From a virus, in the IMG/VR virus record IMGVR_UViG_3300029908_000103, positions 1 to 32,274 of that record: a stretch of DNA of 32,274 nucleotides, one strand, 5' to 3'. The notes under the pieces are model-generated. The model was given only the letters and a program-made list of their open reading frames with translations. It ran no database searches and had not been told where the DNA came from. The position numbers were made by a program, and so were the translations under genes. Below are positions 8,814-16,679 of this stretch, in pieces (position 1 is the first letter of the stretch; the number at the start of each line of letters is the position of its first letter).

Positions 8814-9542
8814 ATGCGTGACTTATCATCTGCTAATAAAGAATCTATTGCTTTAACTGTTGAAGATTTGTTCGACAAATTAGCTCTTGAATTCATTGGC
8901 AATATTCCTAAATTAAGACATAAGAAACATCTCATAATTTCAACCAAACCTAATTATGGGTTGGCGAATCTATTCGTACAATCTTTACGTAATACAAATC
9001 CTAATATATTTGAATCCGAAGCGTTAAAATCTATTTTGGATAATTCTTTAAGTTACATAGAATCATTAAAAAGCAAGACTAAAGCTGATATATTAGAAGG
9101 AATCGGCGCTTTAGCTAGAGAAGCTTCATTAAAAGGTGAATCTATATCGGGCGAGAAAGTGCAAGAGCTATTGCATAATTCATTGGATAAAGCTCGTTCT
9201 CATATGAAGACGATAGTTGATACTGAGAGTACCAAGGCTAGAAATATTGGTAAAGCATTAGATATCAAGAAAGTGGGATTAAGCGCTGGAGATATGGATC
9301 CAAGATGCTATTTCGTAATTACTAGAGATAATGTTACTTGTAAAGAATGCATTCGTTTACACTTGGACGAGGACGGCGTAACGCCTAGGATATGGAAATT
9401 CAGTGAACTTAAACAGGGTTATCATATACGTGGCGAAGATGTACCGTCAATGCTGCTGATGCACCCTAATTGTAGATGCGGCCTAGTATATTTAGCGCCT
9501 GGTTTTGGTTTTAAAGACGGAAAATTGACTTACATAGGTTAA
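8814..9542 (+). CDS. MuF-like minor head / head morphogenesis protein
   Basis: This 242-residue protein matches the phage Mu gpF / SPP1 gp7 class, which binds the portal and is packaged in the head. The N-terminal ~140 residues are helical. The diagnostic C-terminal part has DTESTKARNIG, then CKEC (C176, C179) and the terminal HPNCRC block (H217 to C222), a likely metal-binding arrangement. A good AAGGTAGG ribosome-binding site precedes ATG 8814. It is the last plus-strand gene of the head block. Its TAA stop (9540-9542) shares bases with the TAA stop of the opposing minus-strand gene, so the two genes meet tail to tail in the four bases TTAA with no space for a terminator. Confidence 0.85.
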   Translation: MRDLSSANKESIALTVEDLFDKLALEFIGNIPKLRHKKHLIISTKPNYGLANLFVQSLRNTNPNIFESEALKSILDNSLSYIESLKSKTKADILEGIGALAREASLKGESISGEKVQELLHNSLDKARSHMKTIVDTESTKARNIGKALDIKKVGLSAGDMDPRCYFVITRDNVTCKECIRLHLDEDGVTPRIWKFSELKQGYHIRGEDVPSMLLMHPNCRCGLVYLAPGFGFKDGKLTYIG

Positions 9543-10150
9543 GCGTCTACTAAAACATCACCTGTAATATCATCAACGATTACTGTTCCATCAATATTTG
9601 ATGTTAGAATAGAATCTACACTGAAACCTGAAGCGGAGCCGCCGATTGGTAATGAAGAACCTGCATCGATAACCCAGCCATTGCGGAACCACAGTCGATT
9701 CGTAGAAGTTGATACATCCGTGATCATCTTAGCGATTAAGAAAACTTCAAGATCAGCAGCGTCAAGTGCCGGAAGACCGGTAGCAGCAAGAACGGTCGTA
9801 TTAGCAGTTACTGTTCCGAGTGATCGATTTACAATCGCATACCACATGTCTCCTGGATTAAACGAATATACTGAAGCTGAAGTTGCGATCACACACCGAA
9901 TAGCTGGACCGCCTCCTAGGATTGAACTGAAATCTAAAGCAAGAGACGTGCCAGAAGAAAATGTGAGTTCTGTACCGGAAAAAGTAAGGATGCCTGAACC
10001 ATCCAGTAACATATTGTTATTGCCGAATAATTTGCCTAACTCAATATCAACTGTTGTTAAAACATTATCAAGAGTTTCGTTTGCCGAATTGCCTAATATA
10101 GGTAATTGAGGTCTTAAAACTGACTGACGTGCATCGAAATTTGTCGGCAT
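9539..10150 (-). CDS. Fibre- or spike-associated virion protein
   Basis: This 203-residue protein has beta-prone composition (TLTFSGTELTFSSG, SLGTVTANTTVLAATGLP) and no catalytic motif. The N-terminus (LPILGNSANETLDNVLTTVD) looks like a short helical attachment region. The rest resembles repetitive trimeric fibre-shaft or collar segments, and the C-terminus ends in a short DD-rich strand. An AGGAG ribosome-binding site precedes the ATG and a CAATCTTAAT promoter lies 24 bases upstream, isolated from the fibre genes by a terminator at 10197-10227. It is therefore probably a monocistronic late transcript. Tail-fibre or collar function is inferred from composition and neighbourhood. Confidence 0.55.
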   Translation of the reverse strand: MPTNFDARQSVLRPQLPILGNSANETLDNVLTTVDIELGKLFGNNNMLLDGSGILTFSGTELTFSSGTSLALDFSSILGGGPAIRCVIATSASVYSFNPGDMWYAIVNRSLGTVTANTTVLAATGLPALDAADLEVFLIAKMITDVSTSTNRLWFRNGWVIDAGSSLPIGGSASGFSVDSILTSNIDGTVIVDDITGDVLVDA

Positions 10151-10164
10151 AGAAATCTCCTGTA

Positions 10165-10184
10165 ATACTATATCATTAAGATTG
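10165..10184 (-). promoter_or_regulatory. Putative late promoter (CAATCTTAAT class)
   Basis: On the minus strand the site reads CAATCTTAAT followed by GATATAGTAT. The core ends 24 bases before the ATG at 10150. It directly follows the terminator of the previous transcript, a terminator-promoter junction. Confidence 0.62.
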
Positions 10185-10196
10185 CAGGTTAAAACG

Positions 10197-10227
10197 AAAA
10201 AAGGCCAGGATTTTCATCCCAGCCTTT
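10197..10227 (-). terminator. Rho-independent terminator
   Basis: On the minus strand a 12-bp stem (AAAGGC, a T-G and a G-T wobble pair, GGAT) closes a GAAA tetraloop and is followed by a run of six or more T. It ends the transcript carrying the genes from 11236 down to 10259. On the plus strand the stem is not followed by a U-run, so termination is directional. Confidence 0.8.
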
Positions 10228-10258
10228 ATAATACTTAACTAATTGATATTACTTATTT

Positions 10259-10432
10259 TTAAATAGAAGCCAAAGGTGAATTACCGCTGGCCAACCAAGA
10301 TAAGTATAATACGTAGTCGGAATTAGCTGGATCAGTAGGTATAAACGATATAATACTATTATCATCAATGATTTTAACCACTTTAGCTGAATCTAAACCT
10401 ATTATAGGGTCTTTAATTAGTTGAAATTGCAT
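10259..10432 (-). CDS. Small tail-fibre-associated protein (57 aa)
   Basis: This is a 57-residue reading frame with GGAG five bases before its ATG (10432-10430). It starts MQFQLIKDPI and ends SNSP-like in SWLASGNSPLASI, with a central FIPTDPANSDY. The pattern of a polar DPxNxDY followed by a YLxWLAxGNxP tail is one I know from short phage proteins and fibre C-termini encoded beside tail fibres. It may act in fibre assembly. It follows the fibre-tip segment by 8 bases and is the last gene before the terminator at 10197-10227. Confidence 0.7.
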   Translation of the reverse strand: MQFQLIKDPIIGLDSAKVVKIIDDNSIISFIPTDPANSDYVLYLSWLASGNSPLASI

Positions 10433-10440
10433 ATAATCTC

Positions 10441-10806
10441 CTAAATTTCAGCGCTTGCAACCCAAGCGTAGTAAGTTAAAATACAAGAACCGGCCGTTAC
10501 GGTCGGAGACAGGCTAGTATCGAATTCCGATTTCTGAATAGTACCTGCAGAAATAGCTGTATAAACAGCACTTCCGCCGATAATTGCGCGTGTTTGACCG
10601 GCAGTTCCTGTATCGTCATAGAATGTCATCGTTGGGGCCACACGTTTAGTTACTGAAAATCTCACGCTATTCCCAATAACACTATTAGCACCCCAAGCGT
10701 TAGCTAAGTGGTAAGTTCCGCCACTCGAAGTTCCTGGAGTCGTGGACAAACCGAATGATTTTTCATAATATCTTTGGCAAGCTACAAGTTCATCTTCTAA
10801 CGTCAA
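10441..10806 (-). CDS. Orphan tail-fibre C-terminal tip segment (no ATG start; possible pseudogene or readthrough product)
   Basis: The 121 residues from a TTG codon match the C-terminal tip of the 16692-18086 fibre: DELVACQRYYEKSFG aligns with GELIACQRFYEKSFN, and both end in a W.A.AEI tail. Fibre homology continues upstream of the TTG (ATAAPFTRAAL against STAAPFQKAG) to a TAA at 10921, which is also the stop of the preceding 99-residue gene in the same frame. The real homologous unit is therefore 10441-10920 and lacks any ATG or GTG. It may be a fibre remnant, a donor cassette for recombination with the intact fibre, or the C-terminal half of a readthrough or TTG-initiated product; AAGAG lies five bases before the TTG but is weak. 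The coding frame is intact to the TAG at 10441, which argues against long decay. Confidence 0.6.
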   Translation of the reverse strand: MTLEDELVACQRYYEKSFGLSTTPGTSSGGTYHLANAWGANSVIGNSVRFSVTKRVAPTMTFYDDTGTAGQTRAIIGGSAVYTAISAGTIQKSEFDTSLSPTVTAGSCILTYYAWVASAEI

Positions 10807-10920
10807 AGCTGCTCTTGTAAAGGGTGCCGCTGTAGCACCTTGAACGATCTGAAGGGGGTTTGTGTTGATATAACAGACATTGCTATTTTGAGTGATCCTA
10901 CCGGTTATGGTTTGACTGAT

Positions 10921-11220
10921 TTAGCTACCAGGGTTATCCATCACTAATTCAAAGATGTCACTTGAGAGGCCGTATAGTAATGATGGGACGCTATGCCCTG
11001 AATCGGTGTAAACTGTATAGATTGCACGAATGAAGGGAAGGTTTGGCATGAGAAATGAATTTGCGAAATAATTACCATCCGTTCCATACGTGAGATTCAC
11101 TGGACTCCCTGAAACAGGAGCATCATAAATATCGACGATCGTCGCTTGTACAAAAACACTTGAATTAGGGTCTGGTAATTGAAGACTTAAGGGAACTACC
11201 GCTCCGACTGTTAAATTCAT
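10921..11220 (-). CDS. Small tail protein upstream of fibre-tip segment
   Basis: This 99-residue beta-rich protein has a GAGG ribosome-binding site eight bases before the ATG. The sequence MNLTVGAVVPLSLQLPD opens a pattern I associate with short phage tail proteins that carry an Ig-like or beta-sandwich fold: VQATIVDIYDAPVSG, then FLMPNLPFIRAIYTVY, and an SSDIFELV end. The stop is TAA, and the frame downstream of it stays open for 160 codons with fibre-tip homology. It follows the 837-residue fibre after 15 bases and is probably co-transcribed with it. Function is unknown; fibre attachment or assembly is inferred. Confidence 0.6.
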   Translation of the reverse strand: MNLTVGAVVPLSLQLPDPNSSVFVQATIVDIYDAPVSGSPVNLTYGTDGNYFANSFLMPNLPFIRAIYTVYTDSGHSVPSLLYGLSSDIFELVMDNPGS

Positions 11221-11235
11221 TTAAAAACCTCATGT

Positions 11236-13749
11236 TTATTGATAATATTCCCAGACAATTATTTTTCCAGCACTTCCTTTAGCACCTGCCCCCGCTGATG
11301 TGCCAGTCCCAGCACTTCCCGCTGAACCACCGTCCGTTAACACGAAACTATATGAGTTAGATGGAGCGTCTATAATTGCTTTAAGCCAACCTCCGGCACC
11401 ACCTCCGGCACCACCGGCACCCGTACTCGATCCACTTCCACCACCGCCTCCACCACCACTATTTGGTTGACCAACCCCAGCCGCGGCGCCGAAACCTGAG
11501 GATCCATTCCCTGCACCACCAAAATAAGAACTTCCACCTTGTCCACCTGCCGCTTGTAATAATCCTGATGCATTGATAGCGGGAGCGCCATTGCCACCAT
11601 TTACTTGATCTCCTGGTTGACCTCCGAGAGAATTAGTACCTCCGGCGCCACCAGTAGTAGATGCACCACCTCCGGCACCAGCAGATAATAATGAAGTTCC
11701 AAATGTAGTTGCTGTGGAAGTGCCACCGGCGCCTGGAGATGTACCACCACCTTGACCACCACCACCTGGGCCCACAACTTCCACTTCTAAATACCTTGGT
11801 TTTCTAGGAGATGTGGGTAAATTATAAGTTCCAGCGCCGGTCACGGTCGTAAAAACTTGAACAGTTCTAGTTAAAAAAGTATTGGTAGTGACTTGGGTAG
11901 ATGAAATAGCCCCACTTAAACTAGTTGCTGGAAAATTTGTACAGTTAGATAAATTTCCAGAAGTAGGGGTACCAAGTAAAGGGGTTACTAATGTTGGAGA
12001 GGTAGCGAGAACTACAGAGCCTGAACCTGTGGTTGGAGCTGCACTGATCGCAGAGCCATTCCCCGATAGGATCCCCGAAATAGTGGTCGAGAGAGTGATA
12101 GCTGGGGTGCTTGTGGGATTTAAAACTGTACCTGCTAACCCGTTAGCAGGGGTTACCGAGACTGAAGTAACTGTTCCAGAAGTAGCTGGGGCGGCCCAAA
12201 TAGGCACTCCGCCGGATACAGTTAGTACGTTTCCAGTAGAACCTATAGCTAATCTTGAGGCTGTAGTTCCAGAAGAGCTATAGATAATATCGCCAGTCGT
12301 TGTGATCGGACTCAAAGCACTGAAAGCTGCGGCTGCCGTAACTTGTCCTGTACCGCCTTGAGCTATCGTAGCGGTTCCAGAAACATCTGTAAAAGCCGGT
12401 TGACTTAAAGCGGGAATGCCAGAAGTAGAAATACTGCTAATCCATTGATGAGATACGTTGGCAGCGGAACGTATGCCACCCAAAGTTGTAGCTGAAGGAT
12501 TAGGTAATTGAGATGCCGCTACTGAACCTGAAATATCTGTGAAAGCAGGTTGAGTAGAACTTGGAACACCGCTAGTAGATATAGCATTAATCCATTGACT
12601 TGTTACTGCTGCATAGCTTTCAATACCGCCTAAAGTTGTAGCTGAAGGATTCGGTAGTTGAGCTGCGCTTACAGTACCAGATATATCTGAAAATGCCGGT
12701 TGACTTAAGTGTGGCACTCCGCTAGTAGATATTGAATCTATCCATTGATGCGAGACCGATGCAGCCGATTTAACGCCACCTAAAGTGCTTGAACTTGGAT
12801 TTGGAAGATCTGCGCCAACTAAGGATCTGAAAGCTGGAATATCCATAGGACCGGAAACAGGTCCTGCGTATATAGTATTAGCGCTTTCAGCAGTCAAAGT
12901 AAGGGGAGCTTGCCAAGTAGGTAGGGCACTTGCTCCATTAGAAGTTAATACATAACCTGTAGATCCTAGTCCAGAAATTTGTTGCAAAATACCTGTAGAG
13001 GTAGTTCCACCGGCTAATAAAGCGTAAGGAGTTAAAGTATCTAAGCCCGTTCCACCTTGATCTGGAGAAAGTGGACCGGATCCTGGAGTTCCGGCAGTGT
13101 TGTTAGTGCCCATCATTTGGGAATCTACCCAAATTTGGGTCGTGCTCATTACTATACCGATTTTAAAAGCTGCAGTACTAACCCCTGTAGGGGCCGTAGT
13201 ACTAAAAGCACCGGCAGTTGTTAGCCAAACAGGATTGCCAACATCGGAAGAACTAAATGGAGTATCAGAAGACCCTAAAGTAAATATACCATAGGACTGA
13301 ACTGGGATGCTATCACCTGAAGTAACAGCGGTAGGAGATAATGCGATACCGATAGCCCAGAATTCGTCGAAAGATACTACGCCATCATCTGCAGCGTAGA
13401 CATCACTGGCTGTTTCTGATAAAGAATGCATGCCCCATCTTACTAGATAAGATGTATTTGCAGAAAAAGATTGACCTGCTACAAGATTATTTATTATAGA
13501 TGGACTTGAAGCTATTGAAGCCCAACTTAGATTGCCGGATCCGTCATTTTGAAGAACTGATAATGCACTACCTTGTGCCGATGGTAACGCTAAAGAATAA
13601 GAACTTGTAACTGCTGCAGCATTAAGAGTTACATTTCCAGAAGTAGAGCCATCAAACTGGATAGCTGAAACTCCTAAAGTATTGGTAGAAAGATCTACGG
13701 TTCTAGCAGCACCGTTAAGTAAATGTAAAAACTTTGAATAAACGCTCAT
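11236..13749 (-). CDS. Tail fibre with glycine-rich tip (837 aa)
   Basis: This is a long trimeric-type fibre. The N-terminus (SVYSKFLHLLNGAARTVDLS) is a segment shared with the fibres at 13880 and 18168 and probably attaches the fibre to the tail. Residues about 90-215 form a beta module, FSANTSYLVRWGM...TLGSSDTPFSSSDVG, that is also present at the C-terminus of the 13880 fibre. The shaft has repeated ~47-residue units with LPNPSATTLGGIES...SQWINAISTSG and QGGTGQ motifs. The C-terminal ~190 residues are Gly/Ser-rich (GGGGGGGSGSSTGAGGAGGG) and end in GKIIVWEYYQ, the pattern of glycine-rich receptor-binding tips. A GAGGAAG ribosome-binding site is present. A CAATCTTAAT promoter lies 51 bases before the ATG. 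The role is host recognition. Confidence 0.88.
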   Translation of the reverse strand: MSVYSKFLHLLNGAARTVDLSTNTLGVSAIQFDGSTSGNVTLNAAAVTSSYSLALPSAQGSALSVLQNDGSGNLSWASIASSPSIINNLVAGQSFSANTSYLVRWGMHSLSETASDVYAADDGVVSFDEFWAIGIALSPTAVTSGDSIPVQSYGIFTLGSSDTPFSSSDVGNPVWLTTAGAFSTTAPTGVSTAAFKIGIVMSTTQIWVDSQMMGTNNTAGTPGSGPLSPDQGGTGLDTLTPYALLAGGTTSTGILQQISGLGSTGYVLTSNGASALPTWQAPLTLTAESANTIYAGPVSGPMDIPAFRSLVGADLPNPSSSTLGGVKSAASVSHQWIDSISTSGVPHLSQPAFSDISGTVSAAQLPNPSATTLGGIESYAAVTSQWINAISTSGVPSSTQPAFTDISGSVAASQLPNPSATTLGGIRSAANVSHQWISSISTSGIPALSQPAFTDVSGTATIAQGGTGQVTAAAAFSALSPITTTGDIIYSSSGTTASRLAIGSTGNVLTVSGGVPIWAAPATSGTVTSVSVTPANGLAGTVLNPTSTPAITLSTTISGILSGNGSAISAAPTTGSGSVVLATSPTLVTPLLGTPTSGNLSNCTNFPATSLSGAISSTQVTTNTFLTRTVQVFTTVTGAGTYNLPTSPRKPRYLEVEVVGPGGGGQGGGTSPGAGGTSTATTFGTSLLSAGAGGGASTTGGAGGTNSLGGQPGDQVNGGNGAPAINASGLLQAAGGQGGSSYFGGAGNGSSGFGAAAGVGQPNSGGGGGGGSGSSTGAGGAGGGAGGWLKAIIDAPSNSYSFVLTDGGSAGSAGTGTSAGAGAKGSAGKIIVWEYYQ

Positions 13750-13795
13750 GTGATCTTCCTCATTATGTTATAATGATATAAACTTTGTTGTTATC

Positions 13796-13810
13796 GTACT
13801 ATTAAGATTG
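13796..13810 (-). promoter_or_regulatory. Putative late promoter (CAATCTTAAT class)
   Basis: The minus strand reads CAATCTTAATAGTAC, identical in its first ten bases to the other copies. It begins about 10 bases after the T-run of the terminator of the 13880 fibre gene and drives the 837-residue fibre. Confidence 0.6.
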
Positions 13811-13816
13811 TATTAA

Positions 13817-13854
13817 ATAAAAAGGGACCAGATCCTTTCGAAACAGGTCCCTTT
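13817..13854 (-). terminator. Rho-independent terminator
   Basis: The minus strand forms AAAGGGACC paired with GGTCCCTTT (9 bp) around a 16-base loop that contains TTTCGAAA, followed by TTATTT. It closes the 13880-16480 fibre transcript immediately before the next promoter. Confidence 0.75.
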
Positions 13855-13879
13855 AGAATTCATAGGTTAACTAATGAAA

Positions 13880-16480
13880 TTAATTGATACCTTGCATATC
13901 TGGCATGATAAACATCTTACTAGTAGTCTTAACCATACCGGCTTTCATTACAGCTTGTAATGAGGAAGAAGGAGCAGTAGTGCTAAAAGCACCTGATGCT
14001 GTTAAGAAAATTGGTTTTCCGATATCGCCAGCTGAGAAAGCTGTATCAGAAGATCCAAGAGAGTATTCGCCTAAGGACACTACTGAGATAGAGCCACCAG
14101 CGGAAACACCAGCTGCGCTGAAAGCTACGCCGATGATCCAGAATTTGTCCGCGGAAGTTGTATCATAGTCAGCTTTATAAACACTACCAGCTGTTTCACC
14201 AGTTATAGCGAAACGAACTAGGAAGCTGGTATTAGCTGCGAATGATTCACCAGCGATCTCCATATTGGAGACTAAAGGAGCTTGAGCTACAGAAGCTGCT
14301 GTTCCTGCGCCGCCTACGATCGTTACTTGATCGAATGCGCCAGTAGCAAGTTTAGCTGCTGTTACTGAAGCTGCTGCTAATTGTGAAGTTCCAACGCCTA
14401 ATGCTTTGATTTCTAACGTAGAACCAGAACCAGATTGGTCTAAGGTTACGCCATCAGTTACTGTTCCTAATTTAGAAGCAGTTACTGCACCAGCAGCGAT
14501 CGTTACAGCACCGGTACTAGCGATAGTTACATCACCAGATACTGCTACTGCTGTAGCTACTGAACCAGCACTACCAACAAAGATATCAGCTGGAGCTAAT
14601 GTTTTCGTTAGTTTGCTATCGATCTGTGTTTGAATCGCACTAGTTACACCAGATACATATCCAAGTTCAGTAGATGTAACTGCAGAAACGCTAATTACGC
14701 CAGAACCATCAGAAACAAGAGCTAAAGAAGGAGATAGAGCGGCTAATTTCGAAAGAGCAATAGCTGCTGAAGCTGAGATATCAGCATTGACGATATCACC
14801 TGTTAAAGCTAACTTGCTGTAAGCAATGGCAGCTGAAGCTGAGATATCAGAGTTAACGATATCACCAGTTAAAGCTAACTTGCTGTAAGCGATAGCTGCT
14901 GAAGCGCTAATTTGTGTGTTGCTAATTCCACCGGCTTTTACTTCTAGAGTTGAACCAGAACCAGATTGATCTAGAGTAATGCCGTCAGTTACTGTCCCTA
15001 ATTTTAGGGCAGTTACTGCGCCAGCGGCGATAGTAGCTGCTTTTGATTGAGATCCACTAGCTGGACCTGCGGTGATATCGCCGGTTAATTGATAGATAGC
15101 GTTAACTGTTACAGCGCCTTGTGCTCCGTTAACAGATTGGACGCCTGCAGCTGGAGTTACTAATTGCCATACGCCAAGTGCAGAGGAATAAATTACCAAA
15201 TCACCGATTTGGAAATTGATCATTGATGGATCAGATAACCCTGCAACTGCGCTTGCATCAGCTGCGGAAACCCAATATACGTTACCGTTTGTTCCAGTAC
15301 CGTCAGAAAGAGCTGGGGTATTAGTATTTGGATTCCAAGAACCTTGGTATTCCATTACTACTGAAGGTAACTGAGATATTGGGATCTTACCGCTACCATC
15401 TAATGTAGCAACGCCATTAGCAGCTGCTAATTGGTCCCATATTAGTGGTTGGCCTGTAGCCGTAGGAGTTGGTAGACCGTCGATTTCATTGCTGCCCATG
15501 TGTAGGACGCCAGACATCGTTCCACCGGAAAGACTTAACTTACCGCTGAATTGTGTTTGGATGGCTGAAGTTACGCCAGATACATACCCTAATTCCGTTG
15601 AAGTAACTGAAGAAGCTACTAAGAAACCGGAAGAGTCGGTCGCTACTGCCTTAGAAGCTGTTAAAGCTGCTAATTTATTAACAGCGATAGCTGCGCCGGA
15701 AGCGATGTCAGCGTTTACGATGCTAGCCGCAAGAGCTAACTTGCTGTAAGCGATAGCTGCGCCAGAAGCGATGTCAGCATTAACGATAGATCCTGTTAAG
15801 GCTAACTTACTGTAAGCAATAGCCGCTGAAGTTGAAATGTCAGCATTAACGATATCGCCAGTTAAGATCAACTTGGAATAAGCAATCGAACCTGCTAAGT
15901 CGGCGTTTAGAATGCTGCCGGTTAATGCTAATTTGCTATAAGCAATAGCTGCTGAAGTTGAAATGTCAGCGTTAACGATGTCGCCGGTTAAAATCAACTT
16001 AGAATAAGCGATTGAACCTGCTAAGTCGGCGTTTAGGATACTGCCAGTTAGAGCTAACTTGCTGTAAGCAATAGCGGCGCCAGAAGCGATATTGGAGTTT
16101 GTTAAGTTTCCAAGATCCACGTTTGCGTCAGGCATCGTGATCGTTCTGGTCGTGCCAGTGGCAATCCCGGCAGCTGAGAACTTGATTTTCTTAGTACTAT
16201 CCGATACATTGTAGATATTAAAAGCTGAATCGCTAAAAGTACCAGCAGCAGATAATGAGCCTAAAGCAGTATCAATAGCTGCTAAAGCGCCTTCAACTGT
16301 TGCAGTTAAAGGTGTAAAGTTAGAATAACCACCAGCTATACCGATGCTAGCGGAACCGGTAGAAGCGCTTAATAAAGAGCCTCCAACGATTAGAGCTCCT
16401 ACGGATAATGTATTTGATGAGAGATCAATCTGACGCTGGACGCCATTAATGAGTGAGGAAAATTTGCTATATGTAGCCAT
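13880..16480 (-). CDS. Tail fibre with tandem AYSKLALTG repeats (866 aa)
   Basis: The N-terminus (ATYSKFSSLINGVQRQIDLS) is the shared attachment segment. The shaft is built from tandem 21-residue units of the form AIAYSKLALTGDIVNADIS, arranged in two blocks: roughly residues 135-280 and 530-590. Both blocks are followed by ELGYVSGVTSAIQTQ, a coiled-coil-like trimerisation segment common in phage fibres. A spacer with GAVTVNAIYQLTGDITAG lies between them. The C-terminus (FAANTSFLVRFAI...YSLGSSDTAFSAGDIG) is a beta module of ~120 residues found near the N-terminus of the 11236 fibre. There is no Gly-rich tip, so the module itself may be the receptor-binding or capping end. It has a GAGGG ribosome-binding site, an 80-base leader and a degenerate late-promoter motif at 16565-16574. 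It ends in a clear terminator. Confidence 0.87.
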   Translation of the reverse strand: MATYSKFSSLINGVQRQIDLSSNTLSVGALIVGGSLLSASTGSASIGIAGGYSNFTPLTATVEGALAAIDTALGSLSAAGTFSDSAFNIYNVSDSTKKIKFSAAGIATGTTRTITMPDANVDLGNLTNSNIASGAAIAYSKLALTGSILNADLAGSIAYSKLILTGDIVNADISTSAAIAYSKLALTGSILNADLAGSIAYSKLILTGDIVNADISTSAAIAYSKLALTGSIVNADIASGAAIAYSKLALAASIVNADIASGAAIAVNKLAALTASKAVATDSSGFLVASSVTSTELGYVSGVTSAIQTQFSGKLSLSGGTMSGVLHMGSNEIDGLPTPTATGQPLIWDQLAAANGVATLDGSGKIPISQLPSVVMEYQGSWNPNTNTPALSDGTGTNGNVYWVSAADASAVAGLSDPSMINFQIGDLVIYSSALGVWQLVTPAAGVQSVNGAQGAVTVNAIYQLTGDITAGPASGSQSKAATIAAGAVTALKLGTVTDGITLDQSGSGSTLEVKAGGISNTQISASAAIAYSKLALTGDIVNSDISASAAIAYSKLALTGDIVNADISASAAIALSKLAALSPSLALVSDGSGVISVSAVTSTELGYVSGVTSAIQTQIDSKLTKTLAPADIFVGSAGSVATAVAVSGDVTIASTGAVTIAAGAVTASKLGTVTDGVTLDQSGSGSTLEIKALGVGTSQLAAASVTAAKLATGAFDQVTIVGGAGTAASVAQAPLVSNMEIAGESFAANTSFLVRFAITGETAGSVYKADYDTTSADKFWIIGVAFSAAGVSAGGSISVVSLGEYSLGSSDTAFSAGDIGKPIFLTASGAFSTTAPSSSLQAVMKAGMVKTTSKMFIMPDMQGIN
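15825..16076 (-). repeat. 126-bp tandem duplication inside a fibre gene
   Basis: Two adjacent 126-base units (15825-15950 and 15951-16076) encode the same 42 residues (two 21-residue fibre units each). By eye they differ at about fifteen bases, all silent. A run of shorter, more diverged 63-base units continues on both sides (about 15690-15825) and again at about 14740-14910. Confidence 0.8.
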
Positions 16481-16559
16481 TGTAAGGCCCTCTTAAGTTG
16501 TGGAGTTTAGATATACGAGCTTACTAGTCACCTACTCCATAGGAACTGAGCATCTCGTA

Positions 16560-16574
16560 ACGTAAATAAGATTA
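16560..16574 (-). promoter_or_regulatory. Degenerate late-promoter-like motif
   Basis: The minus strand reads TAATCTTATT, eight of ten matches to CAATCTTAAT. It lies 84 bases before the 866-residue fibre ATG, in the only place where the other fibre genes have an exact copy. Weak support on its own. Confidence 0.4.
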
Positions 16575-16581
16575 GGTCATG

Positions 16582-16623
16582 AAAAATAGTTCTCTTAACT
16601 ATGAGGTAGTTAAGGATATTTTT
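16582..16623. terminator. Possible bidirectional terminator hairpin
   Basis: CTTAACTA pairs with TAGTTAAG around a TGAGG loop (16594-16614), flanked by AAAAATA and TATTTTT on either side. It lies downstream of the 464-residue fibre stop (16692). The stem is AT-rich, so termination strength is uncertain. Confidence 0.45.
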
Positions 16624-16626
16624 ATG

Positions 16627-16679
16627 TAATATATTGAAATAATAGAATATATTATTTCAACTTATCATTCAATATATTA
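16627..16679. other. Overlapping AT-rich inverted repeats
   Basis: TTGAAATAATA pairs perfectly with TATTATTTCAA (16634-16660, 5-base loop). The outer TAATATATTGAA (16627-16638) also pairs with TTCAATATATTA (16668-16679). The two helices share TTGAA, so they exclude each other. The block lies just after the 464-residue fibre stop codon. Confidence 0.55.

Noticed and set aside
9681-10109. 142-codon plus-strand frame opposite the 203-residue minus gene
   Set aside because: Composition is a mirror of the minus-strand Ser/Thr codons; no ribosome-binding site, and the minus gene has promoter, site and clean stop.
11882-12283. Plus-strand frames (also at 13097, 13884, 14406, 15489, 19234, 19858) rich in Val, Pro and Glu
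   Set aside because: These are antisense shadows of the repetitive fibre genes; their composition is what antisense reading of Thr/Ser/Gly/Ala codons gives.
14730-16090. Regularly spaced repeats that could look like a CRISPR array
   Set aside because: Units are in-frame 63-base and 126-base multiples of a fibre gene with no spacers, and they encode the AYSKLALTG shaft.
16501-16560. tRNA or riboswitch in the fibre leader
   Set aside because: The stems do not fit a cloverleaf, no anticodon arm or CCA is present, and the interlocking six-base pairs are expected by chance at about this frequency.
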